Source of the DNA: Pegoplata infirma
Taxonomy: Eukaryota; Arthropoda; Insecta; Diptera; Anthomyiidae
Direction of reading: 5' to 3'
DNA: 64,000 nt
NCBI GenBank assembly: GCA_963921195.1
Contig: OY992536.1
Span: 93,229,007 to 93,293,006 of the forward strand
Of the stretch, positions 44,247-56,862 are shown piece by piece. Each line of letters opens with the position of its first letter. The stretch's first letter is position 1. The notes under the pieces were generated by a model that was not told the DNA's origin, did not search any database, and saw only the letters and a program-made list of their open reading frames with translations. The translations under genes and the position numbers were made by a program.

Positions 44247-46326
44247 TAATGCGACCAGATTTTGAAAATAAAAATAGAGGACATAAAGAAAAAAAGGAAA
44301 AAAGTAATTCGAATTCAAAATTTTTTACATATTTTATAGACAAATTTACATTCACATAAATTACCGCGAGTACCACCAAGCGGTGGTCAACACCTTTTTA
44401 ACGATGTATTAGAAGTGAAAAGCATCAGAAAACTAACATAAACATCTCGTTATCTCGAGTCTGTGGTTAGATTTTTAAAATCTTTTATTGAAGAAAAAAT
44501 TTATCGAATTTTTTATTAATGAAAAATTGAAGTTTTGGACCCTTTGACGCGGATTAGCTCACGATAGATTATCGCTAAAACCCAAATATTTTGCGAATCA
44601 TCATAAAAAATGTCAAAGTTAATTTTGTGGGGGGTACAACATTAAACTTTTTTTTGCCCATATAAGGTAAGTCAGTCTAATACACGTCCATTAGAGCGAC
44701 TCAACTTGTATTGAAGAGAAAAAAGTGATTTAGTTACCCCTCTGAAAATTAAGCTTGATATGTTTTATAATAATTCCCAAAATATTTTGGTTCTAGCGTT
44801 GACCATCCGTGAGCTGGACCATTTTTAAAAAAGGTCCTTTTTTCAGTTTTTCGAATTTTTTTGTACTTTGTGAATAATAAAAAATAAATAAACAGATTCA
44901 ATTTAAAAAGCAGAACATTATTTCCAAATACGTAGAATTTGTATGAAAACCCGAAACGAAAATATGTATTTAGTTAAATATCGCAATTTGCAGGTCGCAA
45001 GTGGTCAAGTTTTATATACCATTGGATGCTGCGTCAAAATATTAAAATTATTAAATATTAATTTTTTAACAATGTTCTGCTTTTCAAATTGAATCTGTTT
45101 AAAAATAATGTTTATTTATTTTTTATTATTCACATAAATCGCGAAAATCGCGATATATTTTCTCTTTTTTTAATATAGGCAATATGGGTATCAACTTTTC
45201 TCGTTTTTCAATTATAATAATCTGGTGATAAGCAAAAGATCAAATCTAGGATGCTGTGAGATATATTTATGTATTCAAATTTTATTTTTTTAGTTACTTA
45301 CAGAACACCAGATTATTATATTTGAAAAATGAAAAAAATTGATACCCATATTGCCTATATTAAAAAACATATGTAAAATAAATCACGATTTTCGCGTTTT
45401 ATGTGAATAATAAAAAAAAATAATAAATTGACATTATTTTAAAACAGATTCAATTTGAAAAGCAGAACATTGTTAAAAAATTAATATTTAAGAACTTAAA
45501 TTTATCTCACAGCATCCTCGATTTGAAAACAGATCTTTTACTTATCACCAGGTTATTATAAATGAAAAATGAAAAATTTTGATACCCATATTGCCCATAT
45601 TTGAAAAAAGATTAATAAATCGCGATTTTCGCGTTTTATGTGAATAATTACAAAAAAAAAAGTAAATTAACATTATTTTAAAACAGATTCAATTTAAAAA
45701 GCAGAACATTATTTCCAAATACGTAGAATTTGTATGAAAACGCGAAACGAAAGTATGTATTTAGTTAAATATCGCAATTTGCAGGTCGCAAGTGGTCAAG
45801 TTTTATATACCATTGGATGCTGCGTCAAAAACTCTTTTCGATGACACCAAATTTTATTTATGTCGTCTTGGAGCAAAGTACAAAAAAATTCGAAAAACTG
45901 AAAAAAGGACCTTTTTTAAAAATGGTCCAGCTCACGGATGGTCAACGCTAGAACCAAAATATTTTGGGAATCATTATAAAACATATAAAACTTTATTTTC
46001 AGAGGGGTAACTAAATCACTTTTTTTTTTGAGTCGCTCTAACGTCCATACAACAAGTTGTACTACGCTACTGCATGTGTATGACCACTTTTACAAAAAGA
46101 AAATTCAGTATGAGTATGAACAGATCAAGCACGGTGACCGCCGTGAAATAAATTTTGTTTTAATTTTTAAAAATAAAAACAAATATTGATCATACTTTTA
46201 AAAATAAAGAGGACAAAGAGGACAGAATTTGAAAAAAGAGTACAAAAAGAGGACACAATTGTTATAGAGTACAGCCAGTTAAAATAGAGTATTGTCCTCT
46301 AAAAAAGAGTACGTATGGTCACCTTA
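44247..46326. mobile_element. hAT-like element with GAGGACA words; internal palindrome
   Basis: Ends TAATGCGACCAGA and (complement) TAAGGTGACCATA, flanked by ATTTAGC on both sides (44240-44246 and 46327-46333). AGAGGACA words near both ends. Inside, 44731-44870 and 45865-46015 are inverted copies (GGTTCTAGCGTTGACCATCC and complement), and there is a nearly identical direct repeat at 44893-45040 and 45683-45828. Three inverted GATACCCATATTGCC blocks lie between. Confidence 0.65.
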
Positions 46327-46429
46327 ATTTAGCCCACCCCAGACAAAATATTATTTTTTTAAATTTATTAAACTTTGACATGCTAAAATCCAAAATTGGC
46401 AGGAATATTTATCCAAACTTTTATAAGTA

Positions 46430-46691
46430 CACACAAAAATTTTTTTTTTCCATGAACGATTTTCATAGTATTTATGAACAAATTCATACAATTTATTAAC
46501 TTTTTCATAATATTTATAAACTTTTTCATAGTATTTATGAATAAATCATAATATGTGAAATTTAAGAATTTTTAACATTTTTCATAAATACTATGAAAAA
46601 GTTTATAAATATTATGAAAAAGTTAATAAATTGTATGAATTTGTTCATAAATACTATGAAAATCGTTCATGGAAAAAAAATGTTTTGTGTG
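46430..46691. mobile_element. perfect-arm palindromic MITE, 262 bp
   Basis: Arms of about 105 bp are essentially identical, from CACACAAAA through TTCATAGTATTTATGAACAA. TA flanks it (46428-46429 and 46692-46693). It split the hAT transposase remnant. Confidence 0.85.
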
Positions 46692-46693
46692 TA

Positions 46694-46837
46694 GCAAAAA
46701 GCCTTCCTATAAGTTCTGCTAGTTGCAAAAGAGGTTTCTTATCTATGCGCAGAATAAAAACATGGTTACGAAGTGCAATGCTTCAGGAACGATTTTCAAA
46801 TTTAGAAGTTTTAGATATTAAAAATGAAATAGTTTAA
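46694..46837 (+). pseudogene. hAT transposase C-terminal dimerisation-domain remnant
   Basis: Translated: KSLPISSASCKRGFLSMRRI then KTWLRSAMLQERFSNLEVL, the classic end of hAT transposases (LPxSSASCERSFS...LRRIKTWLR...M...RL..LALL), of the ZMYM1-like type. Just upstream of the MITE, 46401-46427 can read NIYPNFYK, which would precede it in such proteins, in a shifted frame. The rest of the transposase is absent. A dead relic. Confidence 0.75.
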
Positions 46838-46964
46838 TATAAAACAACTTCAGAAGAAGTATTAAACATATTTTGTGAAAAAAAAAAATAGAAACGTAAC
46901 GTTTTAATAACTCTTTCTATTATAAATGGATTTTAATATACTAATTACACTACTCTACTCGTGT

Positions 46965-48780
46965 TTAGGTAGGAGTACCTAAACACGAATCTGAAAAGTT
47001 ATATCAAATCGCCTTCTCGAGATATACGCATTTTTTATAGACCAAGCCCTCAAAAACGACAATTTTTTTGTATTTAAAAAGTTTATGTAAAAGTTATTCA
47101 TGTTTTTTCTATTCGAGTTCCCAATACAATTACCTATCTTTTTTAAGAAATCAAGACTCGGTACGATCAAGGATACCCTCAGGACATTATAAGGAAATTC
47201 TTTCAATGTTCTTTTTATGATTATATTCTCATAAGTATTCGAATTTTGCAAGAAATTTCCTGCTCGAAGAAGATATATTAGTCAAGTACACTGATAGAAA
47301 AACGCTTCATATCACTAATGAATTGAATTCATTAACGTTGTTTCATTGCAACCATGAAATTTTTCATATGCTGAATGAAATTTCATACATATTGTGCAAG
47401 ATATTCATTAATTTTGATTCATTAGATTTCGTAGTTTCATTAAAAAATTTCATTAAGTTTTGTTTACAAAATTTTCTGTTTTTTGACACTTGTCTCGTCT
47501 GTTAGTTTACGCGCGCAAAAACAGCTGATCAGAGCGTGATTTTTTTAAAGACTTTTTTAAGAATTTTTTTACGAAATTTAAAATTAAATATTGCTGATTT
47601 ATTATAAGTATTTATTAAACTCACGTTGTTTTAAATTATTTCGGGGTTTTACTTATGTATTAAAAGTAAACGTTATAGAAAAATTTTGTGTGAGAAAACT
47701 GAGTGAAATCTATAGATAAAATAAAAAATATGTGAAAGTGTTTTTTCAACTTGGTTTATTTGTGATTTTTTTAGATTTTTTACGAAATTTTAAATAAAAA
47801 CTAAATTATTAATTAACTAATTTTTGTGATGTTTTATATTAGTTCGTGGTTTTAATTATGTATTAAAATTTAAGGTTGGAGTAAAATTTTGTGCGGGAAA
47901 ACTAAGTGAAAACAATGTTTTATTATTTTTAATTCTATAAAAAGATCTTTACAATTTCATACATTTATTTCATTTTAAAAATAAAAGTAACATTTATTCA
48001 ATAAAATATTTCATTTCAAAAATAAAAAGTAGGATTTATTCAATGGAAGTATTTCATAAGAATTAAATACTTTTTTCATTAAAGTAATGAAACATTTTCA
48101 TGAAATACAATTTATATTTTGTATGAACAATTTTCATTAATTTGATGAAACTTGTTCTTGCAATTACATTTTATGATACCCAATTCATTAATTCAATGAA
48201 ACCCTACATAGGTTCCTTTTTAACGTCATTTTTCATAATATTAATGTAGATTTTCATTATTGTCATGTACAAATTTCTATCAGTGTAGGCACTCCAATAA
48301 AAAGAACCAAGGGTTAAAATCCAAAATCCATTAATTATATCCAGAAATATTTGCAAAAGAAGTCAGAGTTTTGAACCAAATTTGGATATTTTTTTTTCAT
48401 ACATTTTTTCGTACCAATTTTTATGATTTTTTTGGTAAAATTAAAAAAAAAAGATTAAATCACATTTCTTAAAAATGTTTGCCTTCTAAACACGAATTTA
48501 ACATCAGAAAAAGTGTATTAAATCGCCCTCTCGAGATATAGACATTTTTAATTTTTGTGGAACAAGTTTAAATAAAAAACAAAATTAGAATAGAATAACA
48601 TACACTTTTTCAATATTAAATTTTTTTTTTCGGTTTTGAGGGCTTGGTCCACAAAAAATAAAAATGCCTATATCTCCAGAAGGCGATTCGATACAACTTT
48701 TCTGATGACAGATTCGTGCTATGAAGGCCAAAATACTTTAGAAAATGCATTCAAAATGTCTGTGCAAAAACCGTGTAGAG
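46965..48780. mobile_element. foldback element split by a TA element
   Basis: 46980-47060 (AAATCGCCTTCTCGAGATATA, CCAAGCCCTCAAAAACG) is complementary to 48620-48720, and a third copy in direct orientation lies at 48485-48550. Limits approximate. Confidence 0.6.
47289..48285. mobile_element. TA-flanked CACTGATAGAAA element, 997 bp
   Basis: Ends CACTGATAGAAAAACG and CACTGATAGAAATTTG (complement), flanked by TA (47287-47288 and 48286-48287). TTCATTAA/TTAATGAA words fill both arms (47310-47460 and 48060-48260). Confidence 0.75.
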
Positions 48781-48920
48781 TAGTGTTATTGTTTATATAT
48801 TTTTAACAAAAATAGTAGTTAACTTTAATTTTTTAAATACTTTTTTGTAATTTTTAACATTTTTTTTGTTACAAACAATTTTTTTTTGAACTGGGGGCTT
48901 TTGCCCATACTTGGGACCTG

Positions 48921-49486
48921 CACTCAAAAAATTATGTTAGTAAAATCAACTGAAAATGTCAGTTAAAATAACTACTTTGTAAGTTGTTTTGGGGTCAACT
49001 ACTTTTTCAGTTAAATCAACTAACAATGTTAGTTATTTTAACTGACAAAAAACAACTGACTTATGTAGTAAAAACTACTTACATTTGTAGTCAAAAAAAC
49101 TAAAATGTAGTAAAAATAAAATAATCAATAAATAATTTTTTTTTTTTTTTAAATTTGAAGACCAAATTTTTTCAAAGTTTTTTTTTTTTTTTTTAAAAAA
49201 AAGTTGTGAAAAATAAAAAAAAAAAGGAAAATTTATTTTTATTTTTTGGAAATAAACTGAAAATTTTTCAGAGATAAAAAAAAATAAAATTAACTACTTT
49301 AAATAACTGTTACTACATCATAGTACTTTTTTGTTAGTTATTCAAAAAAACTACTTAAAATAACTAACAGAAATAGTTGTTTGATATTTTTCATACAAAA
49401 ACAACTGACTTTGTAGTTGAAAACAACTAACTACTGTAAAATATACAAACAACTAACATGTAGTAACTTACATAATTTTCTGAGTG
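48921..49486. mobile_element. CACTCAAAAAATTATG element, copy 1
   Basis: Ends CACTCAAAAAATTATG and (complement) CACTCAGAAAATTATG. Interior arms with AACTAACATTGTTAGTT-type words and T-rich centre. Flanked by TG on both sides. Confidence 0.75.
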
Positions 49487-51072
49487 TGGCATTACTTTTG
49501 TATGAAAAAACATTGCTAAACAATGCCTGCTATTTCATTGGCATTTTACATGAAAAAAACTAATGCCTCAATGCTTTGGTCCCAAGTATGCTTATGCAGA
49601 GCATTAAAACTATTAAATATGATGTGCGCAGCCCACATATTTTATTTTTTAAATTTTCAAAAATCCAAAACGTTGATCGTTGGGCGCCACGGGTAATATA
49701 ATCCCATTCAAAAACCCGATTCAACAGGTTGTTTGTCAATTTAAAAAACCGACACCGACGGTTTTTTAAATAGCTGATTTGTAAACTATTTGAAAATCGG
49801 TTTTTGAAAAAAAATTGGAATGATCGATCACCCTAGTATTGTACGGTTGTTTTTATGAATTTTTAAAATTTTATATCATTGTCGTTGTACGCAATTTTAA
49901 AAATATGTTTTTAATACCGATTTAGACTGATGCTTGTAGCAAACTTTTATTATCCGCCATCAAATTTAAAAATGTTTCCATGTAATCTTAGCGACATAGT
50001 TTTTTTTCGAAAAATTTTTTTTTTTATATCACTATTTTTAGTACGGCATCCCACTGTGTTGTTTTTATTTTTCTTCTTAATTACTTTATAAAGAATTTCA
50101 TTGTTTTTGCCGTTTAAATGAGATTATTTTTATTTTCTTAACGGTTAAAAAAAATCGCGCGACATGTTTTTATATCAACAACAAAATACAGACTAAAATT
50201 TTGAAATTTTTTCAAAATCCTAAATACGTTTCAAGATCCAATGTTATGATGAAGAAAAAAAATTAATTTGCTACAATATTTTTTGTTTAACATCTCTACA
50301 CATAGTACTAGTTTTTGCCATTAGTTTCTTCGTTTAAAAATAGCAATTCTTAAATTAACATCTCAAAATAAAAATGCATTTTTCTTTCTGAAGGTATAGA
50401 GGAAGGTGCAATATATACACTTAATTAAATGATAAAATATGTATAATAGAGTGGACCGAAAATGTATTTTTTATATAGTTCGTATCAGTTTTACAAACTG
50501 GAACTATTTCCTTTCAGGACCGATTTGGCCCATTTCCGAACTTTAAATGCTTGGGACCATATGATGTAATCCTTGCAAGATTCAGTCCTACACTCATAGA
50601 AATCCTACAGTATTCCTTACTAAAAAGTTGGTAGTTATTACTAATTGTTAGTATTAAAGGGCCCTACAACGCGTTAGTCAATTTTTACTAACGCAGTTAT
50701 AAAAAAACGGTAAACAAATTTAAAAGCGAAAACCTATCCAAAATCGATTTTGACAAATTTTTTAATAAAAAAAATTGTCTCACAAAAATATAATTATTGA
50801 GCTTGATGGCTGGCAATGATCTATTTCGGAAATTTAAGACAAATATACATTTATTTTTTTTTTTTAATGGAAATTTGCTATATGCATTTGAAAAAAAAAA
50901 TATTCAAAAATGTAAATTTTACCATTTTAGGTGTCAAAAATAAGTTTCCAAATTTTTTAAAATTACTAACAAAAATTATTAAAAAATCGGTAAAAAATCA
51001 GTATTCAGTAAAGTTCAAAGTATTCCAATTTCAAAAAAATAACTAAATTTATACTGTAAAACTAAATTTATA
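49487..51072. other. 1.6-kb AT-rich spacer
   Basis: Includes the GTTGATCGTTGGGCGCCACGGGT motif at about 49672 shared with 43960, and a CACTCATAGAAATCCTACAG sequence at 50592 that resembles an element start also seen at 51865. No gene; a 76-codon frame at 50816 has no supporting feature. Confidence 0.35.
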
Positions 51073-51586
51073 CACTCAGAAAATTATGTAAGTTACTACA
51101 TGTAAGTTGTTTGTATATTTTACAGTAGTTAGTTGTTTTCAACTACAAAGTCAGTTATTTTTGTATGAAAAATATCAAACAACTATTTCTGTTAGTTATT
51201 TAATGTCGTTTTTATCAATAACTAACAAAAAAGTACTGTAATGTAGTAACAGTTATTTAAAGTAGTTAATTTTATTTTTTTATCTCTGAAAAATTTTTAA
51301 AGTTTTTTCAAAAAAAAAAAAAAATAATTTTTTTTATTTTTCACAACTTTTTCAAAGAAAAAAAAAAAAAAAACTTGGAAAAAATTTGGTCTTCAATTTT
51401 TTTTCTGAAAATTTTTTTCAAAAATAAATAAAGTATATTGTTTATTTTATTTTTACTACATATTAGTTGTTTTGACTACAAATGTTAGTAATTTTTACTA
51501 CATAAGTCAGTTGTTTTTTGTCAGTTAAAATAACTAACATTGTTAGTTGATTTAACTGAAAAAGTAGTTGACCCCAAAACAACTTA
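51073..51586. mobile_element. CACTCAAAAAATTATG element, copy 2, truncated
   Basis: TA then CACTCAGAAAATTATG; opposite orientation to copies 1 and 3; lacks about 40 bp at its right end, where M-family sequence begins. Confidence 0.7.
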
Positions 51587-51589
51587 CTA

Positions 51590-51844
51590 CGATATTCATA
51601 TGAATACGAAATAATTTATATTAAATTTAAGTCGGCACGTATTTTTGCTCTAGACGATATTCCTGTTAGTTCGGGAGTTATTGAAATATTCCCGAAGGTC
51701 CACATTGTTTCATAAGGGGACAACGACATTTTTAAACACTGATATGGCTGATAAGCAGAGACACCCTAACCTTAATATCGTCTCTTTTATATATATTTTA
51801 AATTTCAGGCAAATCGGTTCATAAGGGTTGAGATACTTCCCTTG
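51590..51844. mobile_element. M-family element, partial copy
   Basis: Matches 32456-32518 plus 42767-42955 without the 9.9-kb insert, so it serves as the empty site for that insertion. Right end CTTCCCTTG. Confidence 0.7.
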
Positions 51845-51938
51845 TGAGAAAAACATACACTCAAAATAATCCTACAGTAAAAAATACAGTAAAAGTGTTA
51901 TAACTTTAACTATACTACTTTTTTAGTAATTTACAGTA

Positions 51939-52480
51939 CACTCAAAAAATTATGTTAGTAAAATCAACTAAAAATGTCAGTTAAAATAACTACTTTGTAA
52001 ATTGTTTTGGGGTCAACTAATTTTTCAGTTAAATCAACTAACAATGTTAGTTATTTTAACTTACAAAAAACAACTGACTTATGTAGTAAAAACTACTTAC
52101 ATTTGTAGTCAAAACAACTAAAATGTAGTAAAAATAAAATATTGAATATATAATTTTTTTTTTCAAAAAATTTTTCAGAAAAAAAATTGGAGATCAAATT
52201 TTTTCCAAGTTTTTTTTTTTAAAAAAGTTGTGAAAAATAAGAAAACGAAAATTTATTTTTTATTTTTTTGAAAAAAAAATATAAATAACTACTTTAATTA
52301 ACTGTTACTACATTACAGTTATTTTTTTTAGTTGTTCAAAAAAACGACTTAAAATAACTAACAGAAATAGTTGTTCGATATTTTTCATACAAAATCAACT
52401 GACTTTGTTGTTGAAAACAACTAACTACTGTAAAATATACAAACAACTTACATGTAGTAGCTTACATAATTTTCTGAGTG
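51939..52480. mobile_element. CACTCAAAAAATTATG element, copy 3
   Basis: Ends CACTCAAAAAATTATG and complement of CACTCAGAAAATTATG; very similar to copy 1 throughout. TA on the left, CA on the right. Confidence 0.75.
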
Positions 52481-52760
52481 CATAGACTTTAAGGTCATTG
52501 TGACTTCACGAGATTTTTTAGAGTTTTTGGCAATACATAATTGTAAGTTTTACACACACGATTTTTAACTTTATAAGCATATGAATCAAGCGCTTATCAA
52601 AATGCTTAAAAAATTAGAATACCGTCCACCTTAGTATAATATTAATAAAAAAAAAATTACAGTAAAACATTTTAAAAGTGGCGAATTCCTGTGTTCGTAT
52701 TAAATCAGTAAAAATACATTTTACGCCCTTTTATCCAATCTATCTCCTTTATGGCCTATA

Positions 52761-53812
52761 CACTCAAAATAATACATTAGTAGATTTACAATTTTTTTTT
52801 GCTAATGCTAGTAATCTAACCTTTAGCAAATTTTTAGTTGAGATTAGCATGTTAGCAAAAATATCTTGTAAACTTCATTTAGCGCATTAGCAATTTTTAA
52901 CAAAATTTGAACTAACTTTTTTTGCTAAAATTAAAATTGAGTTGACCAAATTTTTACAACCATTTTTGCTAATATTTGCAAAAATAAATTGTCAATTTTT
53001 TTTTAATACAACTTAAAATGGCGCTATCTCGGAAACTAAGCCTCTCGAGCTCTCCATACACTCAAAAAAAAAAACTGTAAAGTTAGCAAAAAAGCTTGTA
53101 AGCCTACAAGAAAATTTGCTGATTTTGAACCCACAATTTTTTTGGTAAAGTTAGCAAAAACGTTTTGCTAAAAATTAGTTAACTGAAATAATTTTTATTT
53201 CAACTTGCTTAGTTTTTGAGATACGTGATTTAAGGGGATCACTGGGGTCTTGAGAATTAAAAATCTCGATAACTTCAAAAATATTACTCGGAGAGCTTTT
53301 GGTTATTTTGCGGTCTTGTTCTACGTGTTGAGAGCTACAAAATTCTTTTGGACTTTTTGTTGTGTCGGCAATATTTACCGAGATATGAGCATTTTAAAAT
53401 TTTCATGAATGATAACTTTTTTAGATCCAAAGTTAGGTCCCATTAGGGTCCACACATGTGAAGAGGACCCGCGAAAGTATGGAGATTCTAAGAACCAAAA
53501 ATGCCCTCCATTTTGCTCTATCTGGCTTAGTTTCCGAGATAGCGCCATTTTAAGTTTTCTGAAAATAAAAAAAAAATAACCATTTATTTTTGCTAATGTT
53601 AGCAAAAAATCTTGTAAAAATGTTGTCAACCCAATTTCAAATTTAGCAAAAGAAATTAGTTCAAAGTTTGTTTAAAATTGCTAATGTGCTAAATGAAGTT
53701 TACAAGAATTTTTTGCTAACATGCTAATCTCAACTAAAAATTTGCTAAAAGTTAGCTAACTAGCATTAGCAAAAAAAAAATTAGTAAATCTACTAACGTA
53801 TTTTTTTGAGTG
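52761..53812. mobile_element. TA-flanked CACTCAAAATAATAC element
   Basis: Ends CACTCAAAATAATAC and complement with GTAGATTTAC just inside; TA at 52759-52760 and 53813-53814. Arms rich in TTTGCTAA/TTAGCAAA. An inner foldback (53015-53060 against 53525-53570, TATCTCGGAAACTAAG and complement) and a CACTCAAAAAAA start at 53058 are nested in it. Confidence 0.75.
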
Positions 53813-54130
53813 TAGTATCGCCGATCCTCTTCACATGTGTGGACCCTAATTGTTCCTAACTTTGGATCCAAAAAAGTTAGCATTCCCGAAAATTTTAAAG
53901 TGCTCATATCTCGGTAAATATTGCCGACACGATAAAAAGTCTAAGAGCATTTTTGTAGCTCTCAACACATAGAACAAGATGACAAAAAGCTCTTCGAGTA
54001 ATATTTTTGAAGTTATCGAGTTTTTAAATTCTCAAAACCCCAGTGGTCCCCTAAAATCACGTATCTCAAAAACTAAGCAAGGTAGAGCGAAACGGACAAA
54101 AATTTTGGATCAAAAACTATGACGATTTTT
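53215..54130. mobile_element. foldback family F (arms 53215-53480 / 53820-54085)
   Basis: Inverted arms contain TATTTACCGAGATATGAGC, GGGTCCACACATGTGAAG and TTGAGAATTMAAAAMTC with complements. A single-arm relative is at 18253-18440. It overlaps the right end of the 52761 element, so the order of insertion is not resolved. Confidence 0.6.
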
Positions 54131-54244
54131 AAGGAACCCAACTTGGTCTAGGCCCATCGGGGTCTGGACCTATCGGGTCCGAACCTAATGGGGCCCTCAA
54201 ATGTGTATAAACTAAACACTCAGATTTATAATATTAATAGGGAT

Positions 54245-54500
54245 TACAAAACACATAGACTCCGAGATCAGTTGTTATACCACGGGACGGTAATGGTGTT
54301 CCCTTACTAGTCCCTGTCGTTAAGCTAATTTGAGCTCCTTTTTAAACTCCAAAGATATTGAATTTTGACAAATCAGAAAGAAAGCAAGTCTCTAACCGGA
54401 AAGTGCCGCGCAATGGCAGATAAAGTGTTCGATAGTTTACAACTCTTCCTTGTCCATGAAACCCCGGAAAAAGTCATTTGAGTGCACATTTAATCGCCTG
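54245..54500 (-). pseudogene. LINE A 3'-end fragment
   Basis: Minus-strand similarity to the last 250 bp of LINE A copy 1 (29080-29350), including ATACCACGGGAC, TACTAGTCCCTGTCGTTA and TAAAGTGTTCGATAGTTT. Several indels; an old copy. Confidence 0.75.
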
Positions 54501-54501
54501 A

Positions 54502-55440
54502 GAGCCCAGTCACAATTGGCACCACCGACGACGAACCACATCTAAAGAGAAAGCGACGTATTAAAATTAAACGACAGACGACCGGGCACATTTTATAAAG
54601 AAAATGACGCTCATATCAGTTAGACATTTATTTTTTTCTTTAGTTATCCCTTAAAAACAGGTACAAAAATGTTTTTTGTTTGCAACACACACACAATAGG
54701 TGTGTTCCAGAACTTTCCGGGTAAAGTTCGGTAAAATGAGAGAAAATCAAAAAACCTCTCACGATACCACAAAAATGCCCAAAAGTACGGGAACGCTAAA
54801 AACCACATTTCAAACCCAAAATAATAGAAAATGTAAACAAACCAATAACGCTAAAATATTTTCGTAAGAAAAATTACTTTAAACAAGAAAACAAATTGTA
54901 AAAGGTTATTTTAAATTAAAAATTTTAATAACAAATTATCTTTTTTTGTATTGAAAAAACACATTTCCTTGGTTTAGTTCTTTATTTTATTTAAATTTTC
55001 AATTTAGCTTCACAAAAAAATCAGCTGTTTTTTTAACATCTGACTGTTACCAATTTACCCGAAAAAAAAGTGCGGGTAAGTTCGGTAAAATGAGAAAGTA
55101 ATTTATTCTCTCAAAAACTCTCTCATTTACCCAATTTTTGCGTACGGGAACGCTTTTCGGGCTGGTTTGGGTACCCGCGGGCACCCGCGGTAACGTTCTG
55201 GAACACACCTAATATATCAACTCCAATTGGAAAAATTAGCATATTTTGTTGAACATATGGCAACGCTACTTGACAGAAATTTTAAAAATATGAGAGGGTG
55301 GTGAGAGAGAACTACAAAATAGAATATCTATTCTGGCGGCAGCGTGGTCAACCACAAAGCTATTTTTTGCTTTTCATACAAAATGTATGAAAACATTTTG
55401 TGGTAACCAAATGTGGTGCAAATTGTGACTCGGCTGGCTC
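54502..55440. mobile_element. GAGCC...GTCACAATT TIR element with nested MITE
   Basis: Ends contain AGTCACAATTGGCACCAC and (complement) AGTCACAATTTGCACCAC. The nested 54699-55209 element splits it; without it about 430 bp. Confidence 0.65.
54699..55209. mobile_element. TA-flanked GGTGTGTTCCAGAAC MITE, 511 bp
   Basis: Ends GGTGTGTTCCAGAAC and complement, TA at 54697-54698 and 55210-55211. Subterminal CGGTAAAATGAGA and GTACGGGAACGC words appear in both halves. The GTTCCAGAAC in each end equals an ideal heat-shock-element core, possibly chance. Confidence 0.75.
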
Positions 55441-56186
55441 TAAGGTGTGTTTATATCATCCCACCGAGTCTTTGGATTTTAAGAAAGTAAAATATTAACA
55501 AAGTCTTAATACTTCCAAAAAATCATAAACAAAATCAAAAAAATATTCTGTTTGTATGCAAATCTAATAATACACAGCCATTTTTTTTAATATTTCATAA
55601 ATTAGATTACACACTATTTTTTGACAAGTCTTAATACTCAGTGTAATGATGTAAACATAGCTTTGGTGTGCTTTACTTTAATGCAATGCACATAGGGGCA
55701 AAATGTAATGTTTTGTGGCATCAATTAAACCGCTGAATTTTTATAGACGTTATGCACACCATTTCAAAGAGCATTGTTTAAGGATTAAATTTATGTAAAA
55801 ACATGTAAGACTTTCTTTGCAAAATTGCAAAAAATTTCGCAAAAACGAAAAATAATAACAATTTGTTAGAGGTAAAAAATTTTTGTATGCTTGTATTTTT
55901 ATATATGGTTATGGATACCGTTAAAACAATTACTGTATTGAAAAATCATATATATGAAGCATTCCACACCAAATGTTCTGATAAAAAAAAGTTATGCCGT
56001 ATGAAGTTAAAATCGGACGTAAAAATGAAAATAAATAAAAAATTAATGGTTTTTAAATAAAACGGCTTTGTAGATATAGTATAATAAGTGTTAAACATTT
56101 CACTTTCCTAATATTATACAATAATGTGGTATAAAACGTATGAGTAATATATTAATTTCCGAAAAAAATCGCGATCGCGGCATCTA
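55441..56186. other. AT-rich spacer
   Basis: No gene or repeat recognised. A 65-codon frame at 55863 has no features. Confidence 0.3.
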
Positions 56187-56752
56187 CACTCAAAAAAATA
56201 AAACTGTAAAGTTAACAAAATTTTTTTTGTTAACTCGAGTTTACTGGCTTTTTAGCAAATTTTTAGTTAAAATCAGCGTTTTAACTACTTTTTTTAGTTA
56301 AATTCTATTTACAAAAATACTAGTTTTGTACAAATTTTGAATTAATTTTTTTTGTTGACTTTAAAACTGAGTTTACAAATTTTTACTAATTAATTTGCTG
56401 ATTTTTTGTAATATTTTTGTCAAGTGAAAAATTTTAAACATTTTTTATGTAGCCTCCTATGCAAATCTCATAAGTCCTACTTAAGCTGAACTCAATGCTG
56501 TGAAAAAAATAAGAAAAAATAAGTGAAGTGTTAGTGTTTAAAACCAATATTCAACTAATAAAAAATGTTACGAAATTTTCAGCTGAATTTTTAGTTAAAA
56601 TTACGGTTTTTTTGCTACATTCATTCTACGAAAAGTTAATTAAATATTTTTTGTTAAATTAACTAGAAATTTAGTAGGTTCAAAATCAGGTGTTTTTTTA
56701 GTTAATAATAACTAAATTTTTTGCTAACTTTACAGTTTTTTTTTTTTGAGTG
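56187..56752. mobile_element. TA-flanked CACTCAAAAAAA element, 566 bp
   Basis: Ends CACTCAAAAAAATAAAACTG and complement, TA at 56185-56186 and 56753-56754. Arms with CTGTAAAGTTAACAAA/TTTGCTAACTTTACAG words. Confidence 0.8.
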
Positions 56753-56862
56753 TAAATATTTTTTAAGAAAATCAAAACTTGTATGCACCAAAATAAACAA
56801 ATTTAAGGGATAAGACCTACAAAAAAAAAAAAAATTTTTTGTGGTCACTCTAGTGTTCAAAT

